Source of the DNA: Pseudomonas sp. | Lineage (GTDB): Bacteria; Pseudomonadota; Gammaproteobacteria; Pseudomonadales; Pseudomonadaceae | DNA: 64,000 bases | NCBI GenBank assembly: GCA_030656145.1 | Contig: JAUSOF010000002.1 | Location: 62,001 to 126,000 of the forward strand | Direction of reading: 5' to 3' | In this document: piece after piece, positions 19,688 to 28,329 of the stretch | Numbering within the stretch: position 1 is the stretch's first letter | Layout: each line of letters opens with the position of its first letter | Made by a program: the position numbers and the translations under genes | Notes under the pieces: generated by a model | Told to the model about the DNA's origin: nothing | What the model saw: only the letters and a program-made list of their open reading frames with translations | Databases searched by the model: none

Positions 19688-21640
19688 ATGCGGCTCTTCC
19701 TCTGTGAAAAACCTTCCCAGGCCAAGGACATCGCCAAGGTGCTCGGCGCCACCCGGCGCGGCGACGGCTGCTGGCTGGGTAGCAATCTGACAGTGACCTG
19801 GTGCATCGGCCACCTGCTGGAAACCGCACCGCCGGACGCCTACGACCCACGCTACAAGCGCTGGGTACTGAGTGACCTGCCGATTATCCCCGAGCGCTGG
19901 AAGATGCTGGTCAAGCCCAAGACCGCCGGCCAGTTCAAGGCGGTCAAGCGCCTGCTCGGCGAGGCCGACGAGCTGGTCATCGCCACCGACGCCGACCGCG
20001 AGGGTGAGATGATCGCCCGCGAGCTGGTCGAGCACTGCCGCTATCGCGGCCCGATTCAACGCCTGTGGCTGTCGGCCCTGGATGATGCGTCCATCCGCAA
20101 GGCCCTGGCCGCGCTCAAGCCCGGTAGCGAGACCTTCAGCCTCTACCATTCGGCGCTAGGGCGCTCGCGCGCCGACTGGTTGATCGGCATGAACATGAGC
20201 CGGCTATTCACCCTGCTCGGCCAGCAGTCCGGTTATCAGGGCGTGCTGCCGGTGGGCCGGGTGCAGACTCCGACCCTGCGCCTGGTGGTCGACCGCGATC
20301 GCAGTATTGCCGCCTTCGTGCCGCTGCCGTACTGGGCCATCGAGGTGCCGCTGCTGGCCGACGGCACCGCGTTCAGCGCCCAGTGGCGCGCCGCCCCGGA
20401 CGTCTGCGACGAGCAGGGCCGCTGCCTCAATCAGGCGCTGGCGCAAGCGGCGGCGACGGCCATGGGCAACGCCGCCAGCGCCCAGGTGGTGAAACTGCGC
20501 ACCGAGCGCCTGCGCGAGGCGCCACCGCTGCCGTTCGATCTCGGCACCCTGCAGGAAGTCTGCTCGAAGAAGCTCGGTCTCGGCGCCCAGGAAACCCTGG
20601 ATATCGCCCAGGCGCTGTACGAAACCCACAAGCTGATCACCTACCCGCGCAGCGATTGCGGCTACCTGCCGCTCAGCCAGCACGCCGAGGCAGCGGCCAT
20701 CCTCGCCGCCCTGGGCCGCGCCGATCCCGCTCTGGCCGGCCTGCGCGAACACCTGCAGCCGCAACGGCGCTCGCGGGCCTGGAACGATAGCAAGGTCAGC
20801 GCCCACCACGGCATCATCCCGACCGCCGCCGCGCAGAACCTGCAGCGCTTGGACGGCAAACCGCGGGCCGTCTACAGCCTGATCCGTGCGCGCTACCTGG
20901 CGCAGTTCCTGCCCAATCACGAGTACGATCGCACCCAGGCCGACTTCGACTGTGCCGGCCAGGCTCTGCGTGCGGTTGGCAAGGTGATCGTCGAGTCCGG
21001 CTGGCGCCGCGCCCTGCCCGAAGCCCTGACCCCGGCCAAGGGCCGCGAAGCGCCTCCTGCGCAAGCCCTGCCGGCGTTGCGCGAAGGGCAGGACTGCAGC
21101 GTGACCGGCGTGACCCTCAAGGACCTCTGGACCCAGCCGCCGAAACCCTTCACCGAAGGCGACCTGATCAAGGCAATGAAGAACGTCGCCAAACTGGTCG
21201 ACGACCCGCGCCTCAAGCAGAAACTCAAGGACACCACCGGTATCGGCACCGAAGCGACCCGCGCCGGGATCATTCAGGGTTTGCTTGATCGAGGCTACCT
21301 GCTCAAACAGGGCAAGGCCCTGGCCGCCACCCCGGCCGCCTGCAGCCTGATCGACGCTGTCCCTCGCGCCATCGCCGACCCCGGCACCACGGCGATCTGG
21401 GAGCAGGCGCTGGACATGGTGCAGAGCGGCGAGATGAGCCTGGATGAATTCGTCGCCAAGCAATCGGCCTGGATGAGCAAGCAGGTGCAACGCTGCGCCG
21501 GCCTGCGCCTGACCATTAGCGGTCCCGCCAGCCCGGCCGCTGCCGCGCCCTGGAAGGGCAAGCGCAAACCCGGCAAGCGCAAGGCAGCGGTGAGCAAGCG
21601 TGGCGTGCCGCCAGCGCCAGGTCGCGCGGGAAAGGCCTGA
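19688..21640 (+). CDS. topB: DNA topoisomerase III
   Basis: 650 residues from the ATG at 19688 (MRLFLCEKPSQAKDIA), the family's normal N-terminus; the upstream in-frame start adds an unconserved stretch. Type IA topoisomerase: Toprim domain with EKPSQA and DADREGEMIARE. The catalytic tyrosine is in KLITYPRSDC, at residue 319. A decatenation-loop-sized central region follows, then a Lys-rich tail (about 620-650). It relaxes and decatenates DNA through single-strand passage. The LexA-like box in its promoter region suggests damage-linked control. It stands alone and converges on a Crp/Fnr gene with a REP element between. Confidence 0.95.
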   Translation: MRLFLCEKPSQAKDIAKVLGATRRGDGCWLGSNLTVTWCIGHLLETAPPDAYDPRYKRWVLSDLPIIPERWKMLVKPKTAGQFKAVKRLLGEADELVIATDADREGEMIARELVEHCRYRGPIQRLWLSALDDASIRKALAALKPGSETFSLYHSALGRSRADWLIGMNMSRLFTLLGQQSGYQGVLPVGRVQTPTLRLVVDRDRSIAAFVPLPYWAIEVPLLADGTAFSAQWRAAPDVCDEQGRCLNQALAQAAATAMGNAASAQVVKLRTERLREAPPLPFDLGTLQEVCSKKLGLGAQETLDIAQALYETHKLITYPRSDCGYLPLSQHAEAAAILAALGRADPALAGLREHLQPQRRSRAWNDSKVSAHHGIIPTAAAQNLQRLDGKPRAVYSLIRARYLAQFLPNHEYDRTQADFDCAGQALRAVGKVIVESGWRRALPEALTPAKGREAPPAQALPALREGQDCSVTGVTLKDLWTQPPKPFTEGDLIKAMKNVAKLVDDPRLKQKLKDTTGIGTEATRAGIIQGLLDRGYLLKQGKALAATPAACSLIDAVPRAIADPGTTAIWEQALDMVQSGEMSLDEFVAKQSAWMSKQVQRCAGLRLTISGPASPAAAAPWKGKRKPGKRKAAVSKRGVPPAPGRAGKA

Positions 21641-21652
21641 GGGCGGCCATAA

Positions 21653-21697
21653 CCTGCGCGCAGCCAGATGCAATTGTAGGAGCGGGCTTGCCCGCGA
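21653..21697. repeat. REP element with CCTGCGCGCAGC flank
   Basis: CCTGCGCGCAGCCAGATG (21653-21670) is followed by TGTAGGAGCGGGCTTGCCCGCGA (21675-21697), whose core GCGGGC-TT-GCCCGC is a perfect palindrome. This is the classical Pseudomonas REP form, placed between the convergent topB and Crp/Fnr genes. Confidence 0.8.
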
Positions 21698-21758
21698 GGC
21701 GCAGGCAAGCAAAGCCATACACCCGGAACACGGCGGATATTCCCATACAAACAGGCTG

Positions 21759-22541
21759 TTACGGCGTTTTCAGCGTCACCGTGGGGATGGGGTCGGTATT
21801 GGTAATCACGGGGCGCTGCGGCAGGTAATTAAGCAGCAACTCGGTTTCCTTTTTGACCGCGCCGTAGCACTCACAACTCAGGGTTTCAAGTTTCGCTCGG
21901 TCAAGCACCTTGATCAATCCACGCGAATATGAAATTACGCCGAGCTGCTGCAACTTCGACGCCGCATGGGTGACGCCTTCGCGGCGAACGCCGAGCATGT
22001 TGGCGATGAACTCCTGTGTCATGGTCAGGTGGCCGTGTGACAGGCGATCCATGGACAGCAGGAGCCAGCGGCATAGCTGCTGGTCGATTGAATGGTGCCG
22101 GTTGCAAACTGCAGTCTGAGAGACTTGCGTGATCAGGGCCTGCGTGTAACGCAGCATCAGCATCAACAACTGGCCGTGGCGATTGAACTCTTCCTTAACT
22201 CGCACTCTGGGGAGTCGATAGGCGTAACCGGCGCTCTGTACCAGTGATCGGTTCGGCGTGCTTTCGCCACCCAGAAACAAGGTGATGCCTAGCAACCCCT
22301 CGTTGCCCACCACAGAGATCGCGGTTGATGCCCCGTTTTCCATCACGTACTGCAACGAAACGATGGAGTCGGTAGGAAAGTAAACGTGACGCATGGGGCG
22401 TCGCGACTCATACAAAACTGCGCGCAACGGCAGTGGCACCAGCTCCAGGTGCGGAAACAGGCGGCACTGGACTTCGGGCGCCAAGGCGGCCAGAAGATGA
22501 TTTTGCTGGGGCTGTGGTGGGGGCTGGGATTTGGCGGACAC
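21759..22541 (-). CDS. Crp/Fnr family transcriptional regulator
   Basis: 260 residues starting at a GTG. The N-terminal cyclic-nucleotide-binding-like beta-roll spans about residues 20-140, with YESRRPMRHVYFPTDSIVSL and GNEGLLG. A C-terminal winged helix includes MTQEFIANMLGVRREGVTHAASKLQQLGVI. Residues typical of cAMP binding and the Fnr iron-sulfur cysteines are not evident, so the signal is unknown. The start is uncertain because the Shine-Dalgarno is weak. It stands alone, convergent with topB and divergent from the SH3-domain gene. Confidence 0.88.
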   Translation of the reverse strand: MSAKSQPPPQPQQNHLLAALAPEVQCRLFPHLELVPLPLRAVLYESRRPMRHVYFPTDSIVSLQYVMENGASTAISVVGNEGLLGITLFLGGESTPNRSLVQSAGYAYRLPRVRVKEEFNRHGQLLMLMLRYTQALITQVSQTAVCNRHHSIDQQLCRWLLLSMDRLSHGHLTMTQEFIANMLGVRREGVTHAASKLQQLGVISYSRGLIKVLDRAKLETLSCECYGAVKKETELLLNYLPQRPVITNTDPIPTVTLKTP

Positions 22542-23083
22542 TTCTGTGCTCTTGGCGCTGATCAGATGGCAGAGATTACCCGATCGTCGCCGTTTCAGCG
22601 TACTTTTTGCACTGCGCCAATTCCGTACATTAGCCCTCCGATGATGGTGCCATGAGAGCGCGTATGAGGCGTGCCGGTGCTTGATTTAGCAGGCCAGCGA
22701 TTGCGCTGAGGTCAGGGCGGCGTTGCCTGAGGCGTCGCGCGAGACATGCCACTGCCTGGCGTAGCTTCGCTGCGCTCATCCCGCGCGGCTGCTCATCGCG
22801 TAGCCGTTCGTTTCGGGCGCTACGCAGCGTAATGCGACCCGCGATCCCGTCACGCTCGTTGCAATGCAAGTGAACCCATGCGCGCGCAGAGTGTCTGTCA
22901 GCTGGGGGGTGCTGGGATGGCGTCATGTTCCGCTAGGGGAAATTTCTCTGTGTGTACCCCGTCGTGCTGCGGTAGTTCCATGCCCGCTTTCAGGCTGCGC
23001 CGGCGCACGCTGCTGGCTGTCGCGTGCGGGTTCATCGGTTCAGTCAGCGGACTCTATTTCTCCCATTTCCTGTGAAGATCACC
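22542..23083. other. 542-base intergenic region, no supported gene
   Basis: It separates the divergent Crp/Fnr and SH3-domain genes. Small frames exist on both strands (a 31-codon one at 22980-23075 ends 8 bases before the SH3 gene), but none has a good ribosome-binding site or a known family. An imperfect inverted repeat, GCGTAGC...GCTACGC, lies around 22800-22830. Confidence 0.5.
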
Positions 23084-23743
23084 ATGTCCCTATCGAGTTA
23101 TCTGTCTGCACTGCGTTTCCATCTTTCCTGGCTCCAGTGTTGTGTCCTTGGCGCTAGCCTGCTCGCCGTTTTCGCAAGCGTCGGTGTGCAGGCCGCCGAG
23201 AGTCAACGCTGGGTCAGCGACAGCCTGAGCACCTATGTGCGCAGCGGCCCGACTGACGGCTATCGGATTGTCGGCACCCTAAAGTCCGGGCAAAAGGTCG
23301 AGTTACTCGGGGTGCAGGGTGAATACAGTCGGGTTCGTAGCGAGTCAGGTGATGCGGTGTGGATTCCCAGTCGAGATCTGCAGGAGGTGCCCGGCCAGGC
23401 CGAGCGACTGCCGCAACTGGAGCAGCAAGTGGCCGAACTCAGCGCCCAGCTCACGACTATTGATGACAGCTGGAAGGTCAGGATCCAGGGCATGCAGGAG
23501 ACGCTGGATTCGCGCAAGGCGCTGATCGAAGAGCTGGAAGCCCGACGTAAGGCTCTCGATGCGGAGTTGACCAGCAGTCAGTCAGAGCTCCGCACTGTCC
23601 AGGCGCAGCTGGGTGATGAGAACAATCTGCTGTTGATGCGCTACCTGGTATACGGCGGCGGTATTGCGGGTATCGGCCTGCTGCTCGGGCTGATCCTGCC
23701 AGCCCTGACCCGTGGACGTAAGCGCAATGACCGCTGGTTCTAA
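23084..23743 (+). CDS. Membrane-anchored bacterial SH3-domain protein (YgiM/TIGR04211-like)
   Basis: 219 residues from the ATG at 23084. A signal peptide or N-terminal membrane segment (about 15-38, ending VQAAE) is followed by an SH3 domain (about 42-100) with WVSDSLSTYVRSGPTDGYRI and GDAVWIPSRDLQ. A coiled coil (about 110-185) comes next, then one membrane helix near residues 187-207 and a basic tail. This domain order is that of the TIGR04211/YgiM family, a periplasmic or envelope protein of unclear role. It is convergent with the chemoreceptor gene. Confidence 0.82.
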   Translation: MSLSSYLSALRFHLSWLQCCVLGASLLAVFASVGVQAAESQRWVSDSLSTYVRSGPTDGYRIVGTLKSGQKVELLGVQGEYSRVRSESGDAVWIPSRDLQEVPGQAERLPQLEQQVAELSAQLTTIDDSWKVRIQGMQETLDSRKALIEELEARRKALDAELTSSQSELRTVQAQLGDENNLLLMRYLVYGGGIAGIGLLLGLILPALTRGRKRNDRWF

Positions 23744-23767
23744 GCCGGTATCTGCCGCAGCACAACT

Positions 23768-23792
23768 GGCCGGGCTTGGGTAATCCCCGGCC
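23768..23792. terminator. Hairpin between convergent genes
   Basis: GGCCGGG and CCCGGCC arms enclose 11 bases, 25 bases after the SH3-gene stop. There is no T-run, so terminator activity is uncertain. Confidence 0.35.
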
Positions 23793-23863
23793 GGCGACCG
23801 CATTGCGACGATGCGCAACGGGTCTTGCTGGCGTAGCGCTAGCCCGACGCTTCCGGCAGCTTG

Positions 23864-25366
23864 CTAGCGGCTGCTGACAGTGAAGCGTTGACTCAAACTA
23901 CTCAGGCGCGCAGCCAGTGAGCCCAAGTGCTGGCTGTTGTTGTCGAGTGCGGCGGCATCGCTGACATTCTGTTCGGTCACTTGCTGCACGCTGGCCAGGT
24001 GCTGGCTGACTTCGTTGCTGACAGCGGCCTGTTGATGGGTGGCGCTGGCGATCAGTTCATTCATCTGCGAGATCGCGTTGATGTCGTGCACTGCCGCAGC
24101 CAGCATCTCGGCGGTGTTCTGGCTGTCGCTGACGCAGCGCTGCACGCTGTCACGGCTTTGCTGCATGGCACTGGCCGCCTGGCGACTGCTGAGTTGCAGA
24201 CGGGTGATGATTTCCTGGATTTCGGCGGTGGACAGAGCTGTTTTGCGCGCCAGGTTACGCACCTCGTCGGCGACCACGGCAAAGCCGCGGCCCTGATCGC
24301 CAGCCCGCGCCGCTTCGATGGCGGCGTTTAGGGCCAGCAGGTTGGTTTGCTCGGCAATGCTGCGGATCACTTCGAGTACCTTGCCGATCTGCTCCGCCTG
24401 GGTTGCCAGCGATTGCACTTCATTGTCGGTGCCATCGATGTGCTCGGCCAGCTTGGCAATCTCGCTGCGGGTATGGTTGACCGAGCGGCTGCCTTCCTCC
24501 GCCTGCTGATTGGCCGCCTGTGCTGAGCGTGCGGCCTGGTCGGCGTGCTTGGCAACCTCATCAATGGCGCCGACTATCTGTTGCATGGCGGCACTCATGT
24601 AGCGGGTTTCGCCTTGCTGGCGCTCGGCCCCTTCGCGCAGGTGGCGGGTTGCCTCGGCGAGCCGTTGGCCCATGTCGCCGAGCCCCTTGGTTTCGTTGAT
24701 CACCTGGCCGACCACTTGATCCAGCTGGTCGAGAAAGTGGTTGAAGCGCCCCGTGACCTCGCCGTGCGCAGCACTGCGATTACGCAGGTCAATCATGCTT
24801 TCGTGTTCTGTAAGTCGTGCCGCTGTTTGCATCAGTGCCGCGCTTTCTCTTGCCTCGCTGTACGTCTGCTGCGCCAGATAGACGAGAATGCTGCTCTCCA
24901 GCACCACATAGAAGGCATGCACAAACACCACCGGCCAGCTGCCATTTTCAAGCACAAAGACATTGGCACCCTGCTGCTGCAGGGCGAAGAAGCTCAAGTG
25001 GTGCAGGGCGATGACTGCGGCGGCAATCACGATCGGCAGCCAGTCGCGGTAATAAACCAAAAATGCCAGAAACACGAAGATGCCGAAGTGCATCTCCAGC
25101 AAGCCACCAGTCTGGTTGATGTGCAGGGCCGACATGACCATGAACGCCGCGCCAATCGCACAGCGCAACAAGCGGCTGCCAGGGATCATGTTTTGCAGCA
25201 GGGTCATGGTCAGTGCTGTGCCGCCGCCCACCAGCAGTGCCTGGCCCCAGGTGCCATACAAATAGGCCAGGCCCATGGCATAGATGAACATAAACCAGAG
25301 TACCGCCAGCATGATGCGATCGGCTTTACGGTAATGGGTGTTGAGGAAGGAGTTGCTACTGCTCAT
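23864..25366 (-). CDS. Methyl-accepting chemotaxis protein with membrane-embedded sensor
   Basis: 500 residues from the ATG at 25366 ([14 protein letters not shown]); a start five codons upstream is possible. The first ~175 residues form about five to six membrane helices with short loops and no large periplasmic ligand domain. A HAMP-less linker follows, then the cytoplasmic signalling domain, whose conserved hairpin tip reads [38 protein letters not shown]. It would signal to CheA/CheW. The multi-helix sensor may detect a membrane-related or small hydrophobic cue. It is a single gene, and its promoter region carries a 10-4-10 palindrome at 25452. Confidence 0.9.
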   Translation of the reverse strand: MSSSNSFLNTHYRKADRIMLAVLWFMFIYAMGLAYLYGTWGQALLVGGGTALTMTLLQNMIPGSRLLRCAIGAAFMVMSALHINQTGGLLEMHFGIFVFLAFLVYYRDWLPIVIAAAVIALHHLSFFALQQQGANVFVLENGSWPVVFVHAFYVVLESSILVYLAQQTYSEARESAALMQTAARLTEHESMIDLRNRSAAHGEVTGRFNHFLDQLDQVVGQVINETKGLGDMGQRLAEATRHLREGAERQQGETRYMSAAMQQIVGAIDEVAKHADQAARSAQAANQQAEEGSRSVNHTRSEIAKLAEHIDGTDNEVQSLATQAEQIGKVLEVIRSIAEQTNLLALNAAIEAARAGDQGRGFAVVADEVRNLARKTALSTAEIQEIITRLQLSSRQAASAMQQSRDSVQRCVSDSQNTAEMLAAAVHDINAISQMNELIASATHQQAAVSNEVSQHLASVQQVTEQNVSDAAALDNNSQHLGSLAARLSSLSQRFTVSSR

Positions 25367-25743
25367 GCCGTGCGACCTCATTGGGCGGAGTAGGGCCTGA
25401 AATTGCCGCAGCTGCAGGGGTAAACAGTGCGGTCAGGCTGTGTACATATCTTATACATAAACAAATTTATGTATAGGTTTTGTCGGGTAGTACGGGAGCG
25501 CTGGGGGTTTTTATGGTTTTGGTTGGCGTGTGGGCGGATTGGCTGGCCGTTTGTCGCGAATCGAGGTCTGCGAGTGGATGCCGTGAACTGCAGCGTCATC
25601 ACGGGTTCTTGCGCTGCGAGCGCTACTTAACTGCATGTTGCAGCCTCGAACCAAACCGGGTGCCGAATACACCCGCTCTAGATTTAAAGTAGCCGCTTTC
25701 TGGCAATAGTGCAGCAGCGAGATTGGTCAGGCCCGGCTGGCTT
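25367..25743. other. 377-base intergenic region with an AT-rich promoter-like segment
   Basis: It lies upstream of the chemoreceptor and downstream of the thioredoxin-like gene. 25440-25480 is notably AT-rich and contains the perfect palindrome listed separately. I see no coding sequence. Confidence 0.5.
25452..25475. promoter_or_regulatory. Perfect 10-4-10 palindrome upstream of the chemoreceptor
   Basis: TATACATAAA-CAAA-TTTATGTATA, arms fully complementary, about 86 bases before the chemoreceptor start. The length, symmetry and AT richness in GC-rich DNA fit an operator for a dimeric regulator. No regulator can be named. Confidence 0.55.
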
Positions 25744-26322
25744 TTAGCGACTTGTTTCAGGCCACTCGCAGAAGCAGCCCACTGCCATGGTGTTGCTGGC
25801 GTTGACCGGACGCCCGGCGTTCAGGGCTTCGAGGATCGGCTCGATGAAGCTATTGCTCGATGTACAGGTGACGCCTTCGCTGTAGGGGCCGAAATAGGCC
25901 AGTTGGCCTTGCTTGTCCCAGATCGCCACTGCCGGGCTGGCGGGTATGCCGGCGCTGCCGGAGAGTGGGGCGAGGGCCTGCATGGCGCTCAGGGTCGCGG
26001 GTAACTGGCCCTTGCTGCCAGGCTTTTGTACGGCATGGAAGCTCACACCCAGGGGGGCGAAGTGCTCGATTAATTCGGCCAGGTGTTGCTGGTTACCGAT
26101 GTTGCACGGGCAGGCCGGATCCCAGAAGTGCACCAGGCGAATCGGCCCGGGGCCAGCCAGTTCGGCGGGTAGGCGCAGTTCGGCGCCGGCGAACAATGCA
26201 GTTTGTTGGTCGAACGCGCGCACGTAGCGCGCCTCGAACCACCAGAAGGCGGTAAGCATGGCCGCTATCCAGAGCAGTGCGATGAGGCTGGCGAGCAGGG
26301 TTTTGCGGCTGGGGCGAGGCAT
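25744..26322 (-). CDS. Membrane-anchored thioredoxin-like protein (DUF6436-like)
   Basis: 192 residues from the ATG at 26322 (MPRPSRKTLL). A single N-terminal membrane helix (about 9-27) is followed by a periplasmic thioredoxin-like domain. VHFWDPACPCN occupies the position of a thioredoxin active site, but with CxC rather than CxxC. Further cysteines occur in GVTCTSS and VGCFCEW near the end. It may be a thiol-disulfide or metal-handling protein; the function is unknown to me, and the DUF6436 name is from memory. It is divergent from the alpha/beta hydrolase gene. Confidence 0.72.
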   Translation of the reverse strand: MPRPSRKTLLASLIALLWIAAMLTAFWWFEARYVRAFDQQTALFAGAELRLPAELAGPGPIRLVHFWDPACPCNIGNQQHLAELIEHFAPLGVSFHAVQKPGSKGQLPATLSAMQALAPLSGSAGIPASPAVAIWDKQGQLAYFGPYSEGVTCTSSNSFIEPILEALNAGRPVNASNTMAVGCFCEWPETSR

Positions 26323-26446
26323 GGCAGGATCGGTCGATGAGTGGACGCATAGCTTGCCATGGCCGGCCGGGCAGCAGAATATCTTTAACCGGCCGTGTGG
26401 TTGCATAGGCCCCGCGGGAAGTCCGCCTGATTTGATGGAAAGCCTT

Positions 26447-27379
26447 ATGCCAGAACGTTTTCAGCCCGCAGACCTGGTCGCTAATCTGCGACCCTTGGCC
26501 GCAGCGACGACGGCCCTGCCGCATGAGCAGGCCTATCGGCGGTTCTATGGTTTCGAGCAGTTACCAACCGAGGGTGGCCTGTTTGGCTACTTTCAGGTCG
26601 GCGCTTACCGGATTGCCGCCCAGGTCTGGCTGCCGCCAGCGCCGCGCGCCACGTTGGTTTTGTTGCATGGTTATTACGACCATAGCGGCCTGTATCGCCA
26701 TGTGATCGAGTGGGCGTTAGGCCTGGGATTTGCTGTGCTGGCGGTCGACTTGCCTGGGCATGGGTTGTCCAGCGGTGCGCGTGCCAGCATTGACGACTTC
26801 GCCGAGTATCAGCAGGTATTGCAGGGCGCACTGGAGCAAGCCGTCGCCCTTGATTTGCCGCAGCCCTGGCACCTATGCGGGCAAAGTACCGGCGGCGCGA
26901 TCCTGATCGACTACCTGTTGACCGGTAAGCCCGCGCCCGAAGTGGGCGAAACGATTCTGCTGGCACCGTTGGTGCGCCCGCGCGCCTGGGGCTGGTCGCA
27001 GTTGAGCTATCGCCTGCTGAAGCCCTTTGTGCGCGAGATTCCCCGGCGCTTCAGCGATAACTCGAGCGACTCCGCGTTTATCGACTTTGTGCATAACCGT
27101 GACCCCTTGCAGGCGCGCAGCCTGCCAACCGCCTGGGTCGGTGCCTTGAGTCAATGGGTGCCGCGGATCGAGGGCGCTCCTCGCAGCACGCGCAGCCCGC
27201 TGATCATCCAGGGCGAAGCGGACATGACCGTGGACTGGTCGCACAACCTGGAAATCTTGCAGGACAAGTTCGCCGCGCCGCAGATATTGCGCCTGGCCGA
27301 GGCGCGCCACCACCTGGCCAACGAATCGCCGGCCTTACGCGAGCGCTATTTCGATTTTCTTCGCGAGCGGCTGGTCTGA
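26447..27379 (+). CDS. Alpha/beta hydrolase, lysophospholipase-like
   Basis: 310 residues from the ATG at 26447, preceded by GGAAAG; an in-frame ATG at 26435 is an alternative. Serine hydrolase fold: LVLLHGYYDHSGLY oxyanion region, the LPGHGLSSG turn, nucleophile elbow CGQSTGG, acid residue in IIQGEADMTVDW and catalytic His in ARHHLANE. It resembles the Hydrolase_4 (monoglyceride lipase or lysophospholipase) group. It has no signal peptide, so is probably cytoplasmic. Its substrate is unknown. Confidence 0.85.
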   Translation: MPERFQPADLVANLRPLAAATTALPHEQAYRRFYGFEQLPTEGGLFGYFQVGAYRIAAQVWLPPAPRATLVLLHGYYDHSGLYRHVIEWALGLGFAVLAVDLPGHGLSSGARASIDDFAEYQQVLQGALEQAVALDLPQPWHLCGQSTGGAILIDYLLTGKPAPEVGETILLAPLVRPRAWGWSQLSYRLLKPFVREIPRRFSDNSSDSAFIDFVHNRDPLQARSLPTAWVGALSQWVPRIEGAPRSTRSPLIIQGEADMTVDWSHNLEILQDKFAAPQILRLAEARHHLANESPALRERYFDFLRERLV

Positions 27380-27476
27380 GTGCCCCGCTGATTGCAGCTC
27401 CGTAGGCGGTGCATGCAGCTGTTTGGCAGGCGCCGCGTAACCCAGCGCAAAACAAGCGACTGCGATGTGATTACCG

Positions 27477-28244
27477 TCAGATTCCCTGAGGTGGTGGTGC
27501 CAGGTTGGCGGTGCTCTGGCCTACCGCCAGGCCGGCGCGAATGGCTGCGAGGGCCGCCTGGTAATAAGCCTGGCCTTCTGCCGACTGGGCGAAGCTGACG
27601 AACTCTTCCAGTTCCGGGTCAGACAGTTCGCGGTAGACATGCAGCAGGGTGTTGTCCAGGTCCGCGCCGATCTGCTCCATCAGACGCTGGCGCTGGGTGT
27701 TGAGCAGGCTTTGCGCGCTACCGCCGCCGAACAGGCCGGGCAGCATCTGGCTGAGGCTGTCGGCTGCGACTCCGGCCAGGGCCAGGCTGACTTCGGCGCC
27801 GGCTTCCTTGGCTGGCAGCGCCTGGGCCAGGTGGCGAATCAGCAAGCGCCGGGTGGCGCTGGCGTCGATGCGCGGCAAGCCATTGGCATGCAGTGCCAGC
27901 TGGTCGCGGCGGGTGGCGAGTTGTTCGGCGGCCACCACTTTGCGGCCCAGTGCCGACTGGAAAAACTGCAGGGCAGGCTGCGGGTCACCGAGGTTTTGCT
28001 GCAGGCTCTGCTGGGCGCGGTGATCGATCGCCGGTGGGGCAAAGCGCTGGTTGCTGTTGCTTACCAGCGCTTCATACACCGCTGGCGGCAGGCTGCTGCG
28101 ATAGCGCGCTTGCGCAGCACTCAATGCATCGTTGAAATGCGCGCGTTGTTGTGGCCAGCCGGCTGCCTGATAGAGCTGGACCTGGGCATCTGCCAGGCTG
28201 GTGAGGCTGAGGAACAACAGTAAAACTATGGATAAGACGCGCAT
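27477..28244 (-). CDS. Secreted DUF2059-like protein
   Basis: 255 residues with a signal peptide MRVLSIVLLLFLSLTSLADA, so periplasmic. The C-terminal half, with LDNTLLHVYRELSDPELEEFVSFAQSAEGQAYY, resembles the DUF2059 region found in many proteobacterial exported proteins of unknown role. AGGAG precedes the start. It is divergent from the 2OG oxygenase gene (85-base spacer) and convergent with the hydrolase. Confidence 0.7.
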   Translation of the reverse strand: MRVLSIVLLLFLSLTSLADAQVQLYQAAGWPQQRAHFNDALSAAQARYRSSLPPAVYEALVSNSNQRFAPPAIDHRAQQSLQQNLGDPQPALQFFQSALGRKVVAAEQLATRRDQLALHANGLPRIDASATRRLLIRHLAQALPAKEAGAEVSLALAGVAADSLSQMLPGLFGGGSAQSLLNTQRQRLMEQIGADLDNTLLHVYRELSDPELEEFVSFAQSAEGQAYYQAALAAIRAGLAVGQSTANLAPPPQGI

Positions 28245-28329
28245 ACAGACTCCTGTCTAGCGGGCGACTATTTTCGATGGCTTGGCGGCGCTTGTCGAGG
28301 CATAGCCAGCAGGCTGATAGAATCGCCGG

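Noticed and set aside
22630..22926. 98-codon minus-strand frame upstream of the SH3-domain gene
   Set aside because: It lacks a ribosome-binding site and resembles no family I know; the helical look of its end (LRQAVACLARRLRQRR) is not enough in GC-rich DNA.
22980..23075. 31-codon frame with a hydrophobic stretch just before the SH3-domain gene
   Set aside because: No Shine-Dalgarno and no known homologue; its hydrophobic segment could be chance. It would need ribosome profiling to revive.
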